From Mesorhizobium sp. B2-8-5 (GTDB lineage Bacteria; Pseudomonadota; Alphaproteobacteria; Rhizobiales; Rhizobiaceae): DNA of 64,000 nt. The stretch is from contig NZ_CP083951.1 in assembly GCF_006440675.2 (NCBI RefSeq), forward strand, positions 2,451,501 through 2,515,500, written 5' to 3'. Each line of letters begins with the position of its first letter. Within the stretch, counting starts at the first letter, position 1. This document shows, piece by piece, positions 27,548 to 35,393 of this stretch. The position numbers and the translations under genes are program-made. A model generated the notes under the pieces. It saw only the letters and a program-made list of their open reading frames with translations. It searched no databases and was not told the DNA's origin.

Positions 27548-28005
27548 GCGACCGCCGCCACGATGAGCAGCCCGCCGATGATGGCGACCGCATCCTCGAT
27601 GAAGGCGGCGGGCGGATCCTTGCCGAAGGCGGCGGCCAGCCGGCCGCGCGCTTCGGCGCCGCCCAGTGTGCCGATCACCGCGCCGATCGCGCCTGCGACC
27701 AGGCCGCCGATGGTGGCGCCTGCGGTCGCGCCGATGACTGCGCCGCAGAAGGCGCCGGTCACGATGCGGGCGCCGAATTGCTGCGGCACTTTCCGGCTCG
27801 GCGTCGACGGCAGCTGATCGGTGACCAGCTCAACGATTGCCAGGATGGTGAAGATGCCGACGGCAATCCAGTGACCCATGAAGCTCGCCCAGGTGCCTGC
27901 GACCGGGAGCCAGCCGAGATAGGAACCCCAGGCGACGGCGGCGGGCGCGGTCATGGCGCGCAGGCCGGCAATGACGCCTATCAGCAGTGCAAGAATGTAA
28001 AGCAT
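27544..28005 (-). CDS. DUF4126-like membrane protein
   Basis: A 153-residue inner-membrane protein. It begins LYILALLIGVIAGLRAMTAPAAVAWGSYLGWL, the recognisable DUF4126 signature, and contains a glycine-rich helix pair in the middle (FCGAVIGATAGATIGGLVAGAIGAVIGTLGG) that resembles a glycine-zipper. Function of the family is unknown. The ATG at 28005 lies behind a GGGGGG run. Its stop overlaps the oxidoreductase start, suggesting a membrane partner for that enzyme. Confidence 0.8.
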   Translation of the reverse strand: MLYILALLIGVIAGLRAMTAPAAVAWGSYLGWLPVAGTWASFMGHWIAVGIFTILAIVELVTDQLPSTPSRKVPQQFGARIVTGAFCGAVIGATAGATIGGLVAGAIGAVIGTLGGAEARGRLAAAFGKDPPAAFIEDAVAIIGGLLIVAAVA

Positions 28006-28098
28006 GATCGACCCCCCAAATTGAGACCGTCGCATGGTCTCGCAACGGCAGGCTAGCATAAGCCAAGCGTTTGGCTACGGGGCTTTTGTCAGACAATC

Positions 28099-28126
28099 GA
28101 TTATGCTTTGGCGATTATGCTTTGGC
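28099..28126 (+). repeat. Perfect 14-bp tandem duplication in a promoter region
   Basis: GATTATGCTTTGGC occurs at 28099-28112 and again directly at 28113-28126, 27 bases before the acetyltransferase start. Each copy contains TTATGCT, close to a -10 element. Confidence 0.9.
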
Positions 28127-28152
28127 AGCAGACGAAACCTGGAGGTGCCACC

Positions 28153-28758
28153 ATGAGGACAAGCGAACGCATGAAGATGGCGGCGGGCGAATGGTACACC
28201 TGCATCGACGATGAGCTGGAGGCGTTGCGCGTTGCCGCGCGCGATGCGGTGTTCGAGCACAACGGCCTGCTGCCCCGGCAGCGCGGCAATATCGCTCCGG
28301 CCTTGCGGGCGCTGCTCGGCGGCGTGGGCGAGGGCGCCCGCATCGAGGCGCCGTTCCATTGCGCCTATGGCTTCAACCTGTTCCTCGGCGATGGCGTCTT
28401 CCTCAATGCCGGCTGCACCATCCTGGATACCGCGCCAGTGCGCATCGGCAAGGGATCGCTGCTTGGGCCCAATGTGCAGATCTACTGCGCCGAGCATCAT
28501 CGCGAGGCCGCCGGCCGGCTGGCCGGGCTGGAGATCGCCAGGCCCGTGACGATCGGCGACAATGCCTGGATCGGCGGCAGCGCGGTCATCCTCGCCGGGG
28601 TCAGCATAGGCGAGGGCGCGACCGTCGGCGCGGGTGCGGTGGTGACGCGCGACGTGGCGGCGAACACCACCGTCGTCGGCAACCGGCGCGAGGCGTTGCG
28701 CCTCGCTGAGCGCACTGCGGTTCGAGCGTTCCGGTATGCTGTTCTATGCGCTTCCTGA
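28153..28758 (+). CDS. Maltose/galactoside O-acetyltransferase-like hexapeptide protein
   Basis: A 201-residue left-handed beta-helix acetyltransferase that would transfer acetyl from acetyl-CoA to a sugar hydroxyl. The N-terminal Mac domain (MKMAAGEWYTCIDDELEALR) and the hexapeptide rungs (FHCAYGFNLFLGDGVFLNAGC ... VTIGDNAWIGGSAVILAGVSIGEGATVGAGAVV) are clear; catalytic H lies in YCAEHHREA. GGAGGTGCCACC gives a strong start at 28153. Instead of the family ending VVGNPARVIR it continues as a stretch of Arg/Ala-rich residues, and the stop codon lies inside palindromic repeat copy 2, so the last 15 or so residues were supplied by the inserted repeat. Confidence 0.88.
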   Translation: MRTSERMKMAAGEWYTCIDDELEALRVAARDAVFEHNGLLPRQRGNIAPALRALLGGVGEGARIEAPFHCAYGFNLFLGDGVFLNAGCTILDTAPVRIGKGSLLGPNVQIYCAEHHREAAGRLAGLEIARPVTIGDNAWIGGSAVILAGVSIGEGATVGAGAVVTRDVAANTTVVGNRREALRLAERTAVRAFRYAVLCAS

Positions 28759-28800
28759 CGGAAAACCGTCGCGCAGGGTTCCTGGAATTGCTGTGGCGCA
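28712..28800 (+). repeat. Rhizobial intergenic palindrome, copy 2
   Basis: Same core as copy 1: TTCCTGACGGAAAACCG (28752-28768), then GCGCAG and TTCCTGGAATTGC. It encodes the last residues of both convergent neighbours: the acetyltransferase stop is at 28756-28758 and the sensor kinase stop at 28744-28746. Confidence 0.75.
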
Positions 28801-30126
28801 AGCAAACCGGATCGTCGCTTCGAAACCGTCTTCGCGGCCCGATGCCGGCGAATTCAGGCTCAGTGCCGCGCCAATCTGCTGTAGGATCTTGCCGACGATC
28901 GCCAGGCCGAGACCCGAGCCGCCAGAAGGCGTCGTTCCGCGTTCGAAGCGTCTCAGCAGCTTGTCGGGCGCCGGCACGACGGGACCTTCATTGATCACGC
29001 TCAACCCCGCGCTGTCGTCGACCCGTATCACCACCGTTCGACCCTGGGCGCCGTGTCGAAGGGCGTTTTCGATCAGGTTGCGCGTCACGATCGCCAGCGC
29101 GTCGGGATCGATGGCCACCTCCACCGTGCCTTTTGACGGCCCTTCGAGGCTCAACCGGGATTTGTTCTCGGCATGCTGTTCGAAATCCGCGACCACAAGC
29201 GCAACCACTGCGCCCAGATCAGCCGATTTTCCGGCGGCAATTCCGGCATCGGCGCGCGCCAGTTGCATGAGTTTCTCCGAAAGGTTGGACAGGCTGACGA
29301 GCGCCGCCTTGATCTGTCGCGGGCGCTTCATACCTGCATCGTCGGTTGCCTCGGCGATCATCCGCTCGGCCTGGGCCAACGCTCCGGCGATCGGAGTGCG
29401 CAGTTCGTGGGCGGCGTTGGCGGTGAATTCCTTTTCGGCTTCCATTGCCATGTGGAGCCGCCGCATCAGCCTGTTGACCGACTTGGCGATTGCCGCAAGC
29501 TCGACGGGGAGATGCTCGGTGTCGATTGCGGCGAGATTGTCGCCATCGCGGGCGCTGATGTCGGCGCGCAGCTTTCCGATCGGGCGCATGAACCGTGTCA
29601 GGGTCAGCCAGGCAAGTATCGCGCTGAGCGGTGTCAGGGCAATCATCGGCACGAGGAAGCCAGCGGCGGCTTCCAACGTCTCTTCGTTGCGGCGTTCGTC
29701 GCTCTCGGCGACCTGGACGAACAAGGTGCCGCTTACCGCCGGCTCGGTGTAGACGCGCCATCCCGCCTCTTGCGAGAAGCCTCGCGTGAGCCCGGTCGTC
29801 AGCGGAGTGGCTGGCGCGCCGTGGGAATGGAGCATTATCCGACCCTGGCTGTCCCGCACCTGGTAGATCAGCCGTTGGCCATCTTCTTCTTGCGAGACAG
29901 CCTCCGCAAGTTCGCGCGGAGGCTGAAGCGTTTCGCGTCCAAAGAGGTCGTCAATGACGAGCGGCAGCAACCTGCGGGCCGCCTCTTGCATCGAATTATC
30001 CATGGCCTCGTTGATTTCGCGATGAAGCGTGAAGGTTCCGGTGGCGGCAGCCACAACTCCAAACATGACGGTTACGATGATCAACGAGGCGACCAGCCGT
30101 CCGACAAGGCTGAATCGCCAGCTCAT
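28744..30126 (-). CDS. Sensor histidine kinase (QseC-like)
   Basis: A 460-residue membrane sensor. Two transmembrane helices (about residues 10-32 and 150-172) bracket a periplasmic sensor; HAMP follows (TRFMRPIGKLRADI), then HisKA with the phospho-acceptor in AAHELRTPIAGALAQAERM and the ATPase domain with NLIENALRHG and GSGLGLAIVGKI. The ATG at 30126 overlaps the regulator stop by four bases, so the pair is coupled. The final 20 residues (ACATAIPGTLRDGFPSGSA) come from the palindromic repeat and are not part of the family. Likely signal: unknown; its neighbours are a PepSY protein and a cytochrome b. Confidence 0.92.
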   Translation of the reverse strand: MSWRFSLVGRLVASLIIVTVMFGVVAAATGTFTLHREINEAMDNSMQEAARRLLPLVIDDLFGRETLQPPRELAEAVSQEEDGQRLIYQVRDSQGRIMLHSHGAPATPLTTGLTRGFSQEAGWRVYTEPAVSGTLFVQVAESDERRNEETLEAAAGFLVPMIALTPLSAILAWLTLTRFMRPIGKLRADISARDGDNLAAIDTEHLPVELAAIAKSVNRLMRRLHMAMEAEKEFTANAAHELRTPIAGALAQAERMIAEATDDAGMKRPRQIKAALVSLSNLSEKLMQLARADAGIAAGKSADLGAVVALVVADFEQHAENKSRLSLEGPSKGTVEVAIDPDALAIVTRNLIENALRHGAQGRTVVIRVDDSAGLSVINEGPVVPAPDKLLRRFERGTTPSGGSGLGLAIVGKILQQIGAALSLNSPASGREDGFEATIRFACATAIPGTLRDGFPSGSA

Positions 30127-30782
30127 CGGGCCACTAGGCGATAGCCCAGCCCCCTCACGGTCGAGATCACGTCGCGGCCGAGTTTTCTGCGCAGGCGGCT
30201 CACATAGACCTCGACGGTATTGCTCTCCACCTCGGCGCCAAAAGCGTAAAGCGCGTCCTCTACCTGACCCTTGCTGACCGTGACGCCTGGCCGGCCGAGA
30301 AATTGTTCCAGCACGGTCCATTCGCGGGCGGTCAACTGGATCTCCTTGCCGCCGACCAGAACGCGGCGATGGGCAGTGTCGACCTCGACCGGCCCGATCC
30401 GGATGAGCGGGTTGGGGTTCCCGACATAGCGGCGCGCCACCGCCGCCAGGCGGGCGGACAATTCGCCCAGATCGAATGGCTTGACCAGATAATCGTCCGC
30501 ACCGGAATTCAACCCGTCTATCCTGTCCGAGAGCTGATCGCGAGCAGTGAGGATTATGACCGGAGTGCGGTGGCCGTCGCGGCGGAAAACCTTGAGGAAT
30601 TCCAGGCCCTTGCCGTCCGGCAAATGCAGATCGAGCAGCATCAGCTGATACGTCACGACACGCAAATGCTCACGGGCTTCCTCAAGTGTGCCGTTCCAAT
30701 CGACGGCATGGCCATCGGCGGCCACGTGGTCGCGCACGGCTTCACCCAGCACCCGATCATCCTCGATCAACAGAACACGCAC
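30123..30782 (-). CDS. OmpR family response regulator
   Basis: A 219-residue two-domain regulator. The receiver has the acidic pocket (LLIEDDR), phospho-acceptor D51 in LMLLDLHLPDG, T79 region and K101 in YLVKPF; the C-terminal winged helix (residues 125-219) ends STVRGLGYRLVAR. It forms a pair with the kinase at 28744-30126 (ATGA overlap). It is divergent from the PepSY/cytochrome b genes across about 190 bases, and in many proteobacteria QseBC-like pairs control exactly such PepSY-cytochrome genes. Confidence 0.93.
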   Translation of the reverse strand: MRVLLIEDDRVLGEAVRDHVAADGHAVDWNGTLEEAREHLRVVTYQLMLLDLHLPDGKGLEFLKVFRRDGHRTPVIILTARDQLSDRIDGLNSGADDYLVKPFDLGELSARLAAVARRYVGNPNPLIRIGPVEVDTAHRRVLVGGKEIQLTAREWTVLEQFLGRPGVTVSKGQVEDALYAFGAEVESNTVEVYVSRLRRKLGRDVISTVRGLGYRLVAR

Positions 30783-30971
30783 GCCGCCTCCGCTGCCTGA
30801 CCCATTCGTCCTATGCAGAACGATACTGACAGTAGCCTGAACGCCAGTCCCATCAATCGGCGCGTCTGCTCTCCAAGTGCGGCATTTGCACGAACCGGCC
30901 GGCGTTCAGGCTGCTGTCAGCTTTCGGTCGCAGGTTTTCGGCATCGGAATCAACCGATGGAGAAAACCGAT

Positions 30972-31238
30972 ATGAGAACAATCGTCCTGACCGCGCTGGC
31001 GCTGGGCCTGGCCGCGCCAGCCTTCGCAGCAGACCGATGCAACGTGCCGACCGACCAGTGGCAGCCGCGCGAGGCATTGCAGAAGAAGCTGGAAGGAGAG
31101 GGCTGGAAGGTCCGCAGCATCAAGACCGAAAACGGCTGCTACGAAGCCAAGGCGGTCGACGCCAGCGGCAAGAGGCTGGAAGGCGTGTTCAATCCCAAGA
31201 CGCTGGAGTCGGTCGGCGCCGATTCCGACGACGGTTGA
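30972..31238 (+). CDS. Small periplasmic PepSY-domain protein
   Basis: An 88-residue protein with a cleavable signal (MRTIVLTALALGLAAPAFAA). The mature part is a single PepSY-type unit: W-x-P-REALQKKLEGEGWKVRSIKTENGCYEAKAVDASGKRLEGVFNPKTLE. Two cysteines (CNVP and GCYE) may form a disulfide. The start at 30972 uses GGAG upstream; an in-frame ATG at 30957 is the alternative. It ends 5 bases before the cytochrome b gene, so the two make an operon. Confidence 0.85.
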   Translation: MRTIVLTALALGLAAPAFAADRCNVPTDQWQPREALQKKLEGEGWKVRSIKTENGCYEAKAVDASGKRLEGVFNPKTLESVGADSDDG

Positions 31239-31243
31239 TCGCC

Positions 31244-31804
31244 ATGAACGCCACCGTTTCGACACGGGAAACCTCGGTCGGGGTCTGGAGCTCCTATGTT
31301 CGCCTCTTCCACTGGTCGCTGGTTCTGTGCATTGCCGTGGCGTGGCTTTCTTCCGGGGAGATCATGAAGGTGCATGAGCTGGCCGGCTATTGCGCCGGAG
31401 TCCTGATCGCCTCGCGCCTGGTCGCGGGGCTGGCCGGGTCCGGGTATACGCGCTTCGATCAATTCGTGCGCGGACCGCGTATGGTGCGATCGTATCTCGC
31501 CGACGTGGCGCATGGCCGTGAGAGGCGATATCTCGGCCACAATCCTGCTGGCGGCGCCATGGTGCTGGCACTTGTGATTTGCATCGCGGGAATTGCGCTG
31601 ACCGGATGGATGCAGACCACCGACGCCTGGTGGGGCGTGGCGTGGGTTGAGGACACGCACAAGGTTCTGGGCAATGGTATCCTGGTGCTGATCGGTCTCC
31701 ATGTCGGCGGCGTGGTTCTGGCAAGCCTGCGCCATGGCGAGAACCTGGTTCGGGCGATGGTCACCGGCCGGAAACGCGCGCCATCGCCGGAAGACGTTGC
31801 CTGA
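31244..31804 (+). CDS. Cytochrome b/b6-type membrane protein
   Basis: A 186-residue, four-helix membrane cytochrome of the Ni/Fe-hydrogenase b-type/cytochrome b561 group. Haem-ligand histidines are placed as expected: LFHWSLVLCIAVAW in helix 1, VHELAGYCAGVLIASRL in helix 2, and EDTHKVLGNGILVLIGLHVGGVV in helix 4. It would pass electrons between the quinone pool and a periplasmic partner, presumably in relation to the PepSY protein encoded 5 bases upstream. No hydrogenase genes are nearby. A stem-loop at 31828-31851 follows the gene. Confidence 0.88.
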   Translation: MNATVSTRETSVGVWSSYVRLFHWSLVLCIAVAWLSSGEIMKVHELAGYCAGVLIASRLVAGLAGSGYTRFDQFVRGPRMVRSYLADVAHGRERRYLGHNPAGGAMVLALVICIAGIALTGWMQTTDAWWGVAWVEDTHKVLGNGILVLIGLHVGGVVLASLRHGENLVRAMVTGRKRAPSPEDVA

Positions 31805-31827
31805 AGAATGAGACTGGAGAATGCAAA

Positions 31828-31851
31828 GGGCGCCGCGTCGACGTGGTGCCC
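31828..31851. terminator. Stem-loop between convergent genes
   Basis: GGGCGCCGCG (31828-31837) pairs with CGTGGTGCCC (31842-31851), using two G-T wobbles, around a TCGA loop; CTTGCTGTT follows on the plus strand. It lies 24 bases past the cytochrome b stop. Confidence 0.6.
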
Positions 31852-31861
31852 CTTGCTGTTC

Positions 31862-32851
31862 TCAAGACGCGTGCTTCATGCGCTCGTCCTGATCGACCCG
31901 CCCCGAAAACTCGCGCCTGTACCGCATCGGCGAGGTTCCGAGCCGCGCGGCGAAATGCTGGCGCAGCGACGTGGCGCTGCCGAAGCCTGCCTCGAAGGCC
32001 ACCATGTCCATCGATTTGTCCGTCTGCTCCAGCAGCCTTTGCGCCAGTGCCACGCGCTGGTCGGCGAGCCAGTCGCCGAAACTGGTGCCGATCGAGTTCT
32101 GGAAGCGGCGGGTGAAGGTGCGGCGCGTGAGGCCAGCCCTATCGGCGACGCTGTCTAGACTGTGCGTTTCGCCGAGCGTTGCCCGCACCTGGTCGAGAGC
32201 GCGCGTGAACCGGTCCGCGTTCGGCGTTGGCGCAAGCGGACGCTCGATGAACTGTGCCTGTCCGCCTTGCCGGTGCGGCGAGAGCACGACATGGCGGGCA
32301 AGCCGAAGGGCGGCCTCCGCGCCATAGCGGGCGCGCACGATGTGCAGGCAACAGTCTAGCCCGGCGGCGACGCCGGCCGACGTGATGATGTCGCCGTCGT
32401 CGACATAGAGCACGTCCGCGTCGATCGCGAGATCGGGATGCAGCGCCTGCAACCGGTCGGTATAAGCCCAATGGGTGGTCGCCTTGCGCCCGGCCAGCAA
32501 TCCAGCGCCGGCAATGGCGAAGGTGCCGAGGCACAAGCCGACGATCAGCGCGCCGCGCCGATGCGCGCGTCGCAGCGCATCCTTGAACGGCGCGGCCAGC
32601 GGAGCCTCGAGATCCTTCCAGCTCGGAATGATGACGATGTCGGCCTCGTCTAGCGCGGAAAGTCCATGCGGCACCAGGATGCTCAGCCCGGCATCGGTAT
32701 GAATGGGTCCCTCCTCCATCGCGCAGACACGGAAGTCGAAGCGCGGCAGTCCGAGCCTGGTTCGATCGGTGCCGAACACCAGGCACGGCACGGAGAGATG
32801 AAACGGGCTGATACCGTCGAAGGCGACGGCAGCGATGATCGGGTTCTTCAT
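31862..32851 (-). CDS. GlxA-type transcriptional regulator (DJ-1/PfpI + AraC)
   Basis: A 329-residue regulator. The first 190 residues are a DJ-1/PfpI-like ligand domain (IVGLCLGTFAIAGAGLLAGRKATTHW is its nucleophile-elbow region), the rest an AraC double helix-turn-helix (SLDSVADRAGLTRRTFTRRF ... DMVAFEAGFGSATSLRQHFAARLGTSPMRYRREF). The start at 32851 gives MKNPIIAAVAFDG. It is divergent from an isochorismatase-family gene with 125 bases between them; the arrangement suggests it controls that hydrolase. Confidence 0.92.
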   Translation of the reverse strand: MKNPIIAAVAFDGISPFHLSVPCLVFGTDRTRLGLPRFDFRVCAMEEGPIHTDAGLSILVPHGLSALDEADIVIIPSWKDLEAPLAAPFKDALRRAHRRGALIVGLCLGTFAIAGAGLLAGRKATTHWAYTDRLQALHPDLAIDADVLYVDDGDIITSAGVAAGLDCCLHIVRARYGAEAALRLARHVVLSPHRQGGQAQFIERPLAPTPNADRFTRALDQVRATLGETHSLDSVADRAGLTRRTFTRRFQNSIGTSFGDWLADQRVALAQRLLEQTDKSMDMVAFEAGFGSATSLRQHFAARLGTSPMRYRREFSGRVDQDERMKHAS

Positions 32852-32976
32852 GACAAATATCGTTCCGTTGAAAGTCGAATGTCCCAATTCTTTCGAATGA
32901 TGTCAATCGGGCCACTTTCTGGAGCCGAACCAGCCGACTAGCTTTGACCCATCAACACGATCGAAAGGAAACCGCC

Positions 32977-33618
32977 ATGTCAGCTCCCGCCACCCAGCCA
33001 CGCCGCGCGCTTGTCGTCGTCGATGTTCAGAACGACTACAATGGCGGCAATCTCGCCATCCAACATCCGCCATTCACCGAGACGGTCGCCAATGTTGCGC
33101 GCGCCATGGATGCCGCCGCGGCGGCCGGCATCAAGATCGTCGTGGTCAGGCAGATGGCGCCCGAGACCTCGCCGATCTTCGCCAAGGGCAGCCATGGTGG
33201 CGAGTTGCATCCCGAGATCGCCAGGCGCAGCCGCGACCACTATGTCGAAAAGACGCTGCCTTCGGCCTTCACCGGCACGGATCTCGAAGCCTGGCTGCGC
33301 GCCAACGCCATCGATACGATCGCGGTCGTCGGTTACATGACCCACAATTGCGATCTGTCGACCATCATCCACGCGGTTCACATGGGCTTTGCCGTCGAGT
33401 TCCTTTCCGATGCCAGCGGCTCGGTGCCCTATGCCAACAGCGCCGGCTATGCATCGGCCGAGGACATCCACCGGGTGGTGAGCGTCGTCTTGCAGTCGCG
33501 CTTCGCCGCCGTGCTGAAGACCGCCGAGTGGATCGATTGCCTGAAGACCGGCGCCCTGCCTGAGCGCGACACGATCTATGCATCGAACCAGCGTGCCTTG
33601 CAGCGTAATGCCGCCTAG
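32977..33618 (+). CDS. Isochorismatase/nicotinamidase-family cysteine hydrolase
   Basis: A 213-residue hydrolase of amides or related bonds. The triad is visible: D16 in LVVVDVQNDY, K in VEKTLPSAFTG, and the nucleophile in GYMTHNCDLSTI (preceding cis-peptide position YM-T). AAAGGAAACCGCC precedes the ATG. The gene ends in a strong terminator at 33642-33671, so it is monocistronic. The divergent GlxA-type regulator probably governs it. Substrate (nicotinamide, isochorismate, ureido compounds or others) cannot be told. Confidence 0.9.
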   Translation: MSAPATQPRRALVVVDVQNDYNGGNLAIQHPPFTETVANVARAMDAAAAAGIKIVVVRQMAPETSPIFAKGSHGGELHPEIARRSRDHYVEKTLPSAFTGTDLEAWLRANAIDTIAVVGYMTHNCDLSTIIHAVHMGFAVEFLSDASGSVPYANSAGYASAEDIHRVVSVVLQSRFAAVLKTAEWIDCLKTGALPERDTIYASNQRALQRNAA

Positions 33619-33641
33619 CTTGAACCGCTTTCGAACGGCAA

Positions 33642-33671
33642 GGCGCCGCCTGGATGCGGCGCCTTTTTCTT
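33642..33671 (+). terminator. Intrinsic terminator
   Basis: GGCGCCGC (33642-33649) pairs with GCGGCGCC (33656-33663), followed by TTTTTCTT. It ends the hydrolase transcript. Confidence 0.93.
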
Positions 33672-33781
33672 GGCGCGCCAACTATCCAGCAGAGCGTGAG
33701 CCATTTCACGGACGTCGCTCCGGTATTTTCGGAAAGTCACCACGCATGTGAGTAAGCGCGGTTGGCTTTTTGGGGGCTGGA

Positions 33782-33997
33782 TTGAAGGCGCGCGTTGCAC
33801 GAACCATGGTCGTCCTGGCCCTCGCCGTCGGCGCGGCGCTGCTGCCATGGCCCGCTCTTGCGCAAGTCCCGCCGCATGCGCCGGGGACGATCTGCTTCAC
33901 CCAATTCTTCTGGTGCTGGGCGCAGCCGCCCGGACCGCCCGGCTACCCCTGCGGATGCCCGTCGCAATATGGCTTCGTGCCGGGCTATCTGGGCTAG
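33782..33997 (+). CDS. Small secreted Pro/Cys/aromatic-rich protein, unknown
   Basis: A 71-residue product with a signal peptide (hydrophobic VVLALAVGAALLPWPALA, cleavage before QVPP). The mature peptide of about 45 residues is rich in Pro, Cys, Phe and Trp (FTQFFWCWAQPPGPPGYPCGCP), with four cysteines that could form two disulfides. Start is uncertain: TTG at 33782 behind GGGGGCTGG, TTG at 33770, or ATG at 33806. It ends 15 bases before the next gene and is probably co-transcribed with it. No family recognised. Confidence 0.55.
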   Translation: MKARVARTMVVLALAVGAALLPWPALAQVPPHAPGTICFTQFFWCWAQPPGPPGYPCGCPSQYGFVPGYLG

Positions 33998-34012
33998 TCG
34001 TCGGGGGAAGCG

Positions 34013-35326
34013 ATGACGACGTCCCACGACCCTCTTGTCTCCGGGTTGCTCGCCGACGCAAAGCTGGTTGCCGGCTACGGCCGCTACGGCGTGTTCAAGG
34101 ACAGCGCCCTCTTCGCCGCCATCGGCGATGCGGAAAAGCTCAATGACGCGACCGCAAGCCAGCCCGAGGTCGTCAAGCTTCAGACAGTGTTCAACGACTG
34201 CTCCAACACCGTGCCGTTTTCCACGCTGGCCGCGCTCCGCACCGGCTGGTCGCCCGGCGACATGTCGCGGCGGACCGCGCTCGCGACCTATTTTCTCATA
34301 GCCCTGTCGGTGACGATGATGATCATCATCGGCAAGCTGACCTATGTCTACAACAGAGGCGTTTCGATCAATGCGGAACTGCAGGAGATCGACAACAACG
34401 ATTTCAGCGCCCGGTTCGGACAGTCGATCCGGCAGGTCTGGGCGACGAAGAAGCAATTGAGCTCGGCCGCCGCCCAGCAGGCGTCGGCGACCGATCTGAC
34501 GCTTCTGAAGGACGCCTACTACAATTCCGTCGACAGCCTGCATTCGCTCGATCAACGTTTTTCCTCGCTGCTGGTGCGGGCGCAGGGGTTCATGACACAG
34601 GAAGCGCCATTCCCGCTCTGGGGCATGCAATGGGCCTATTGCAAGCTTTCGGCTTCGTCGGCCAAGGCGGGCGCGCCAATCGATTTCTCCAACCCCCGGC
34701 AGATGGCCATAGACCAGTTCTGCGGTCAGCAAATCGCGCTGGCGCAACAGCAAAGCGGGGCCGGGAACAGCCAGCCGCTCAAGCAGTCGGATTTCGATTG
34801 CAAGAACAACGGCAATACCGAAGGCGGCACGCAAGCCGTAAGCGCCACCGGCATCGCCGGCCAGGCCGAAGATGTGAACGCCGATTTCGATGAGGCGACG
34901 CGCGATCTGCAGTGCGAAGGCGTCATCACCATCACGCCGAATTCGATTTCGACGCTGACACTGCAGGCCAAGACGCTCAGCGAGGTCCTCAGCCCCTATG
35001 CGCTGTGGATCCTGCCCGCGCTTTACGGCGCGCTTGGCGGCATCATGTTCCACATGCGCATGATCCTGAACCCGCTTTTGCCCAATCCGTCGCTGTCCCG
35101 GCTCATTCACCGCATCGCGCTCGGCGGGCTTGCCGGCATGATCCTCGCCTGGTTCATGGCGCCGGGGACCAAGCTCGGCGGCGAGGTGACCGGCATAGGA
35201 TTCAGCCTGTTCACCTTCGCTTTCTTGTTCGGCTTCAGCCTCGATATCTTCTTCGCCATCCTCGACCAGTTCGTCTCGATGTCGGTCGCCGGCATCAAGA
35301 AGTTCGGCTCGCCCACGGTGGCATGA
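34013..35326 (+). CDS. Multi-pass membrane protein of unknown function
   Basis: A 437-residue protein not recognised. Residues 1-88 are cytoplasmic, one helix lies at about 89-112 (TYFLIALSVTMMIIIGKLTYVY), a large loop of about 220 residues follows (helical, Gln/Ser/Ala rich, with three cysteines including YCK, FCGQQ and DLQCEG), and three helices end the protein (about 330-350, 370-390, 402-425). The loop should be periplasmic. It follows the small secreted protein gene by 15 bases. The start ATG at 34013 follows GGGGGAAGCG. No sign of an enzyme motif. Confidence 0.82.
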   Translation: MTTSHDPLVSGLLADAKLVAGYGRYGVFKDSALFAAIGDAEKLNDATASQPEVVKLQTVFNDCSNTVPFSTLAALRTGWSPGDMSRRTALATYFLIALSVTMMIIIGKLTYVYNRGVSINAELQEIDNNDFSARFGQSIRQVWATKKQLSSAAAQQASATDLTLLKDAYYNSVDSLHSLDQRFSSLLVRAQGFMTQEAPFPLWGMQWAYCKLSASSAKAGAPIDFSNPRQMAIDQFCGQQIALAQQQSGAGNSQPLKQSDFDCKNNGNTEGGTQAVSATGIAGQAEDVNADFDEATRDLQCEGVITITPNSISTLTLQAKTLSEVLSPYALWILPALYGALGGIMFHMRMILNPLLPNPSLSRLIHRIALGGLAGMILAWFMAPGTKLGGEVTGIGFSLFTFAFLFGFSLDIFFAILDQFVSMSVAGIKKFGSPTVA

Positions 35327-35344
35327 AGGCCGGCGAAACAAAAA

Positions 35345-35368
35345 GGGCGCCGCGATGAGGCGGCGCCC
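35345..35368 (-). terminator. Bidirectional terminator between convergent genes
   Basis: GGGCGCCGC (35345-35353) pairs with GCGGCGCCC (35360-35368). On the minus strand TTTTTGTTT follows, so it terminates fhs; on the plus strand the T-run is weak. Confidence 0.88.
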
Positions 35369-35393
35369 TTGGTCGTTCAATTCGAACGAAGTT

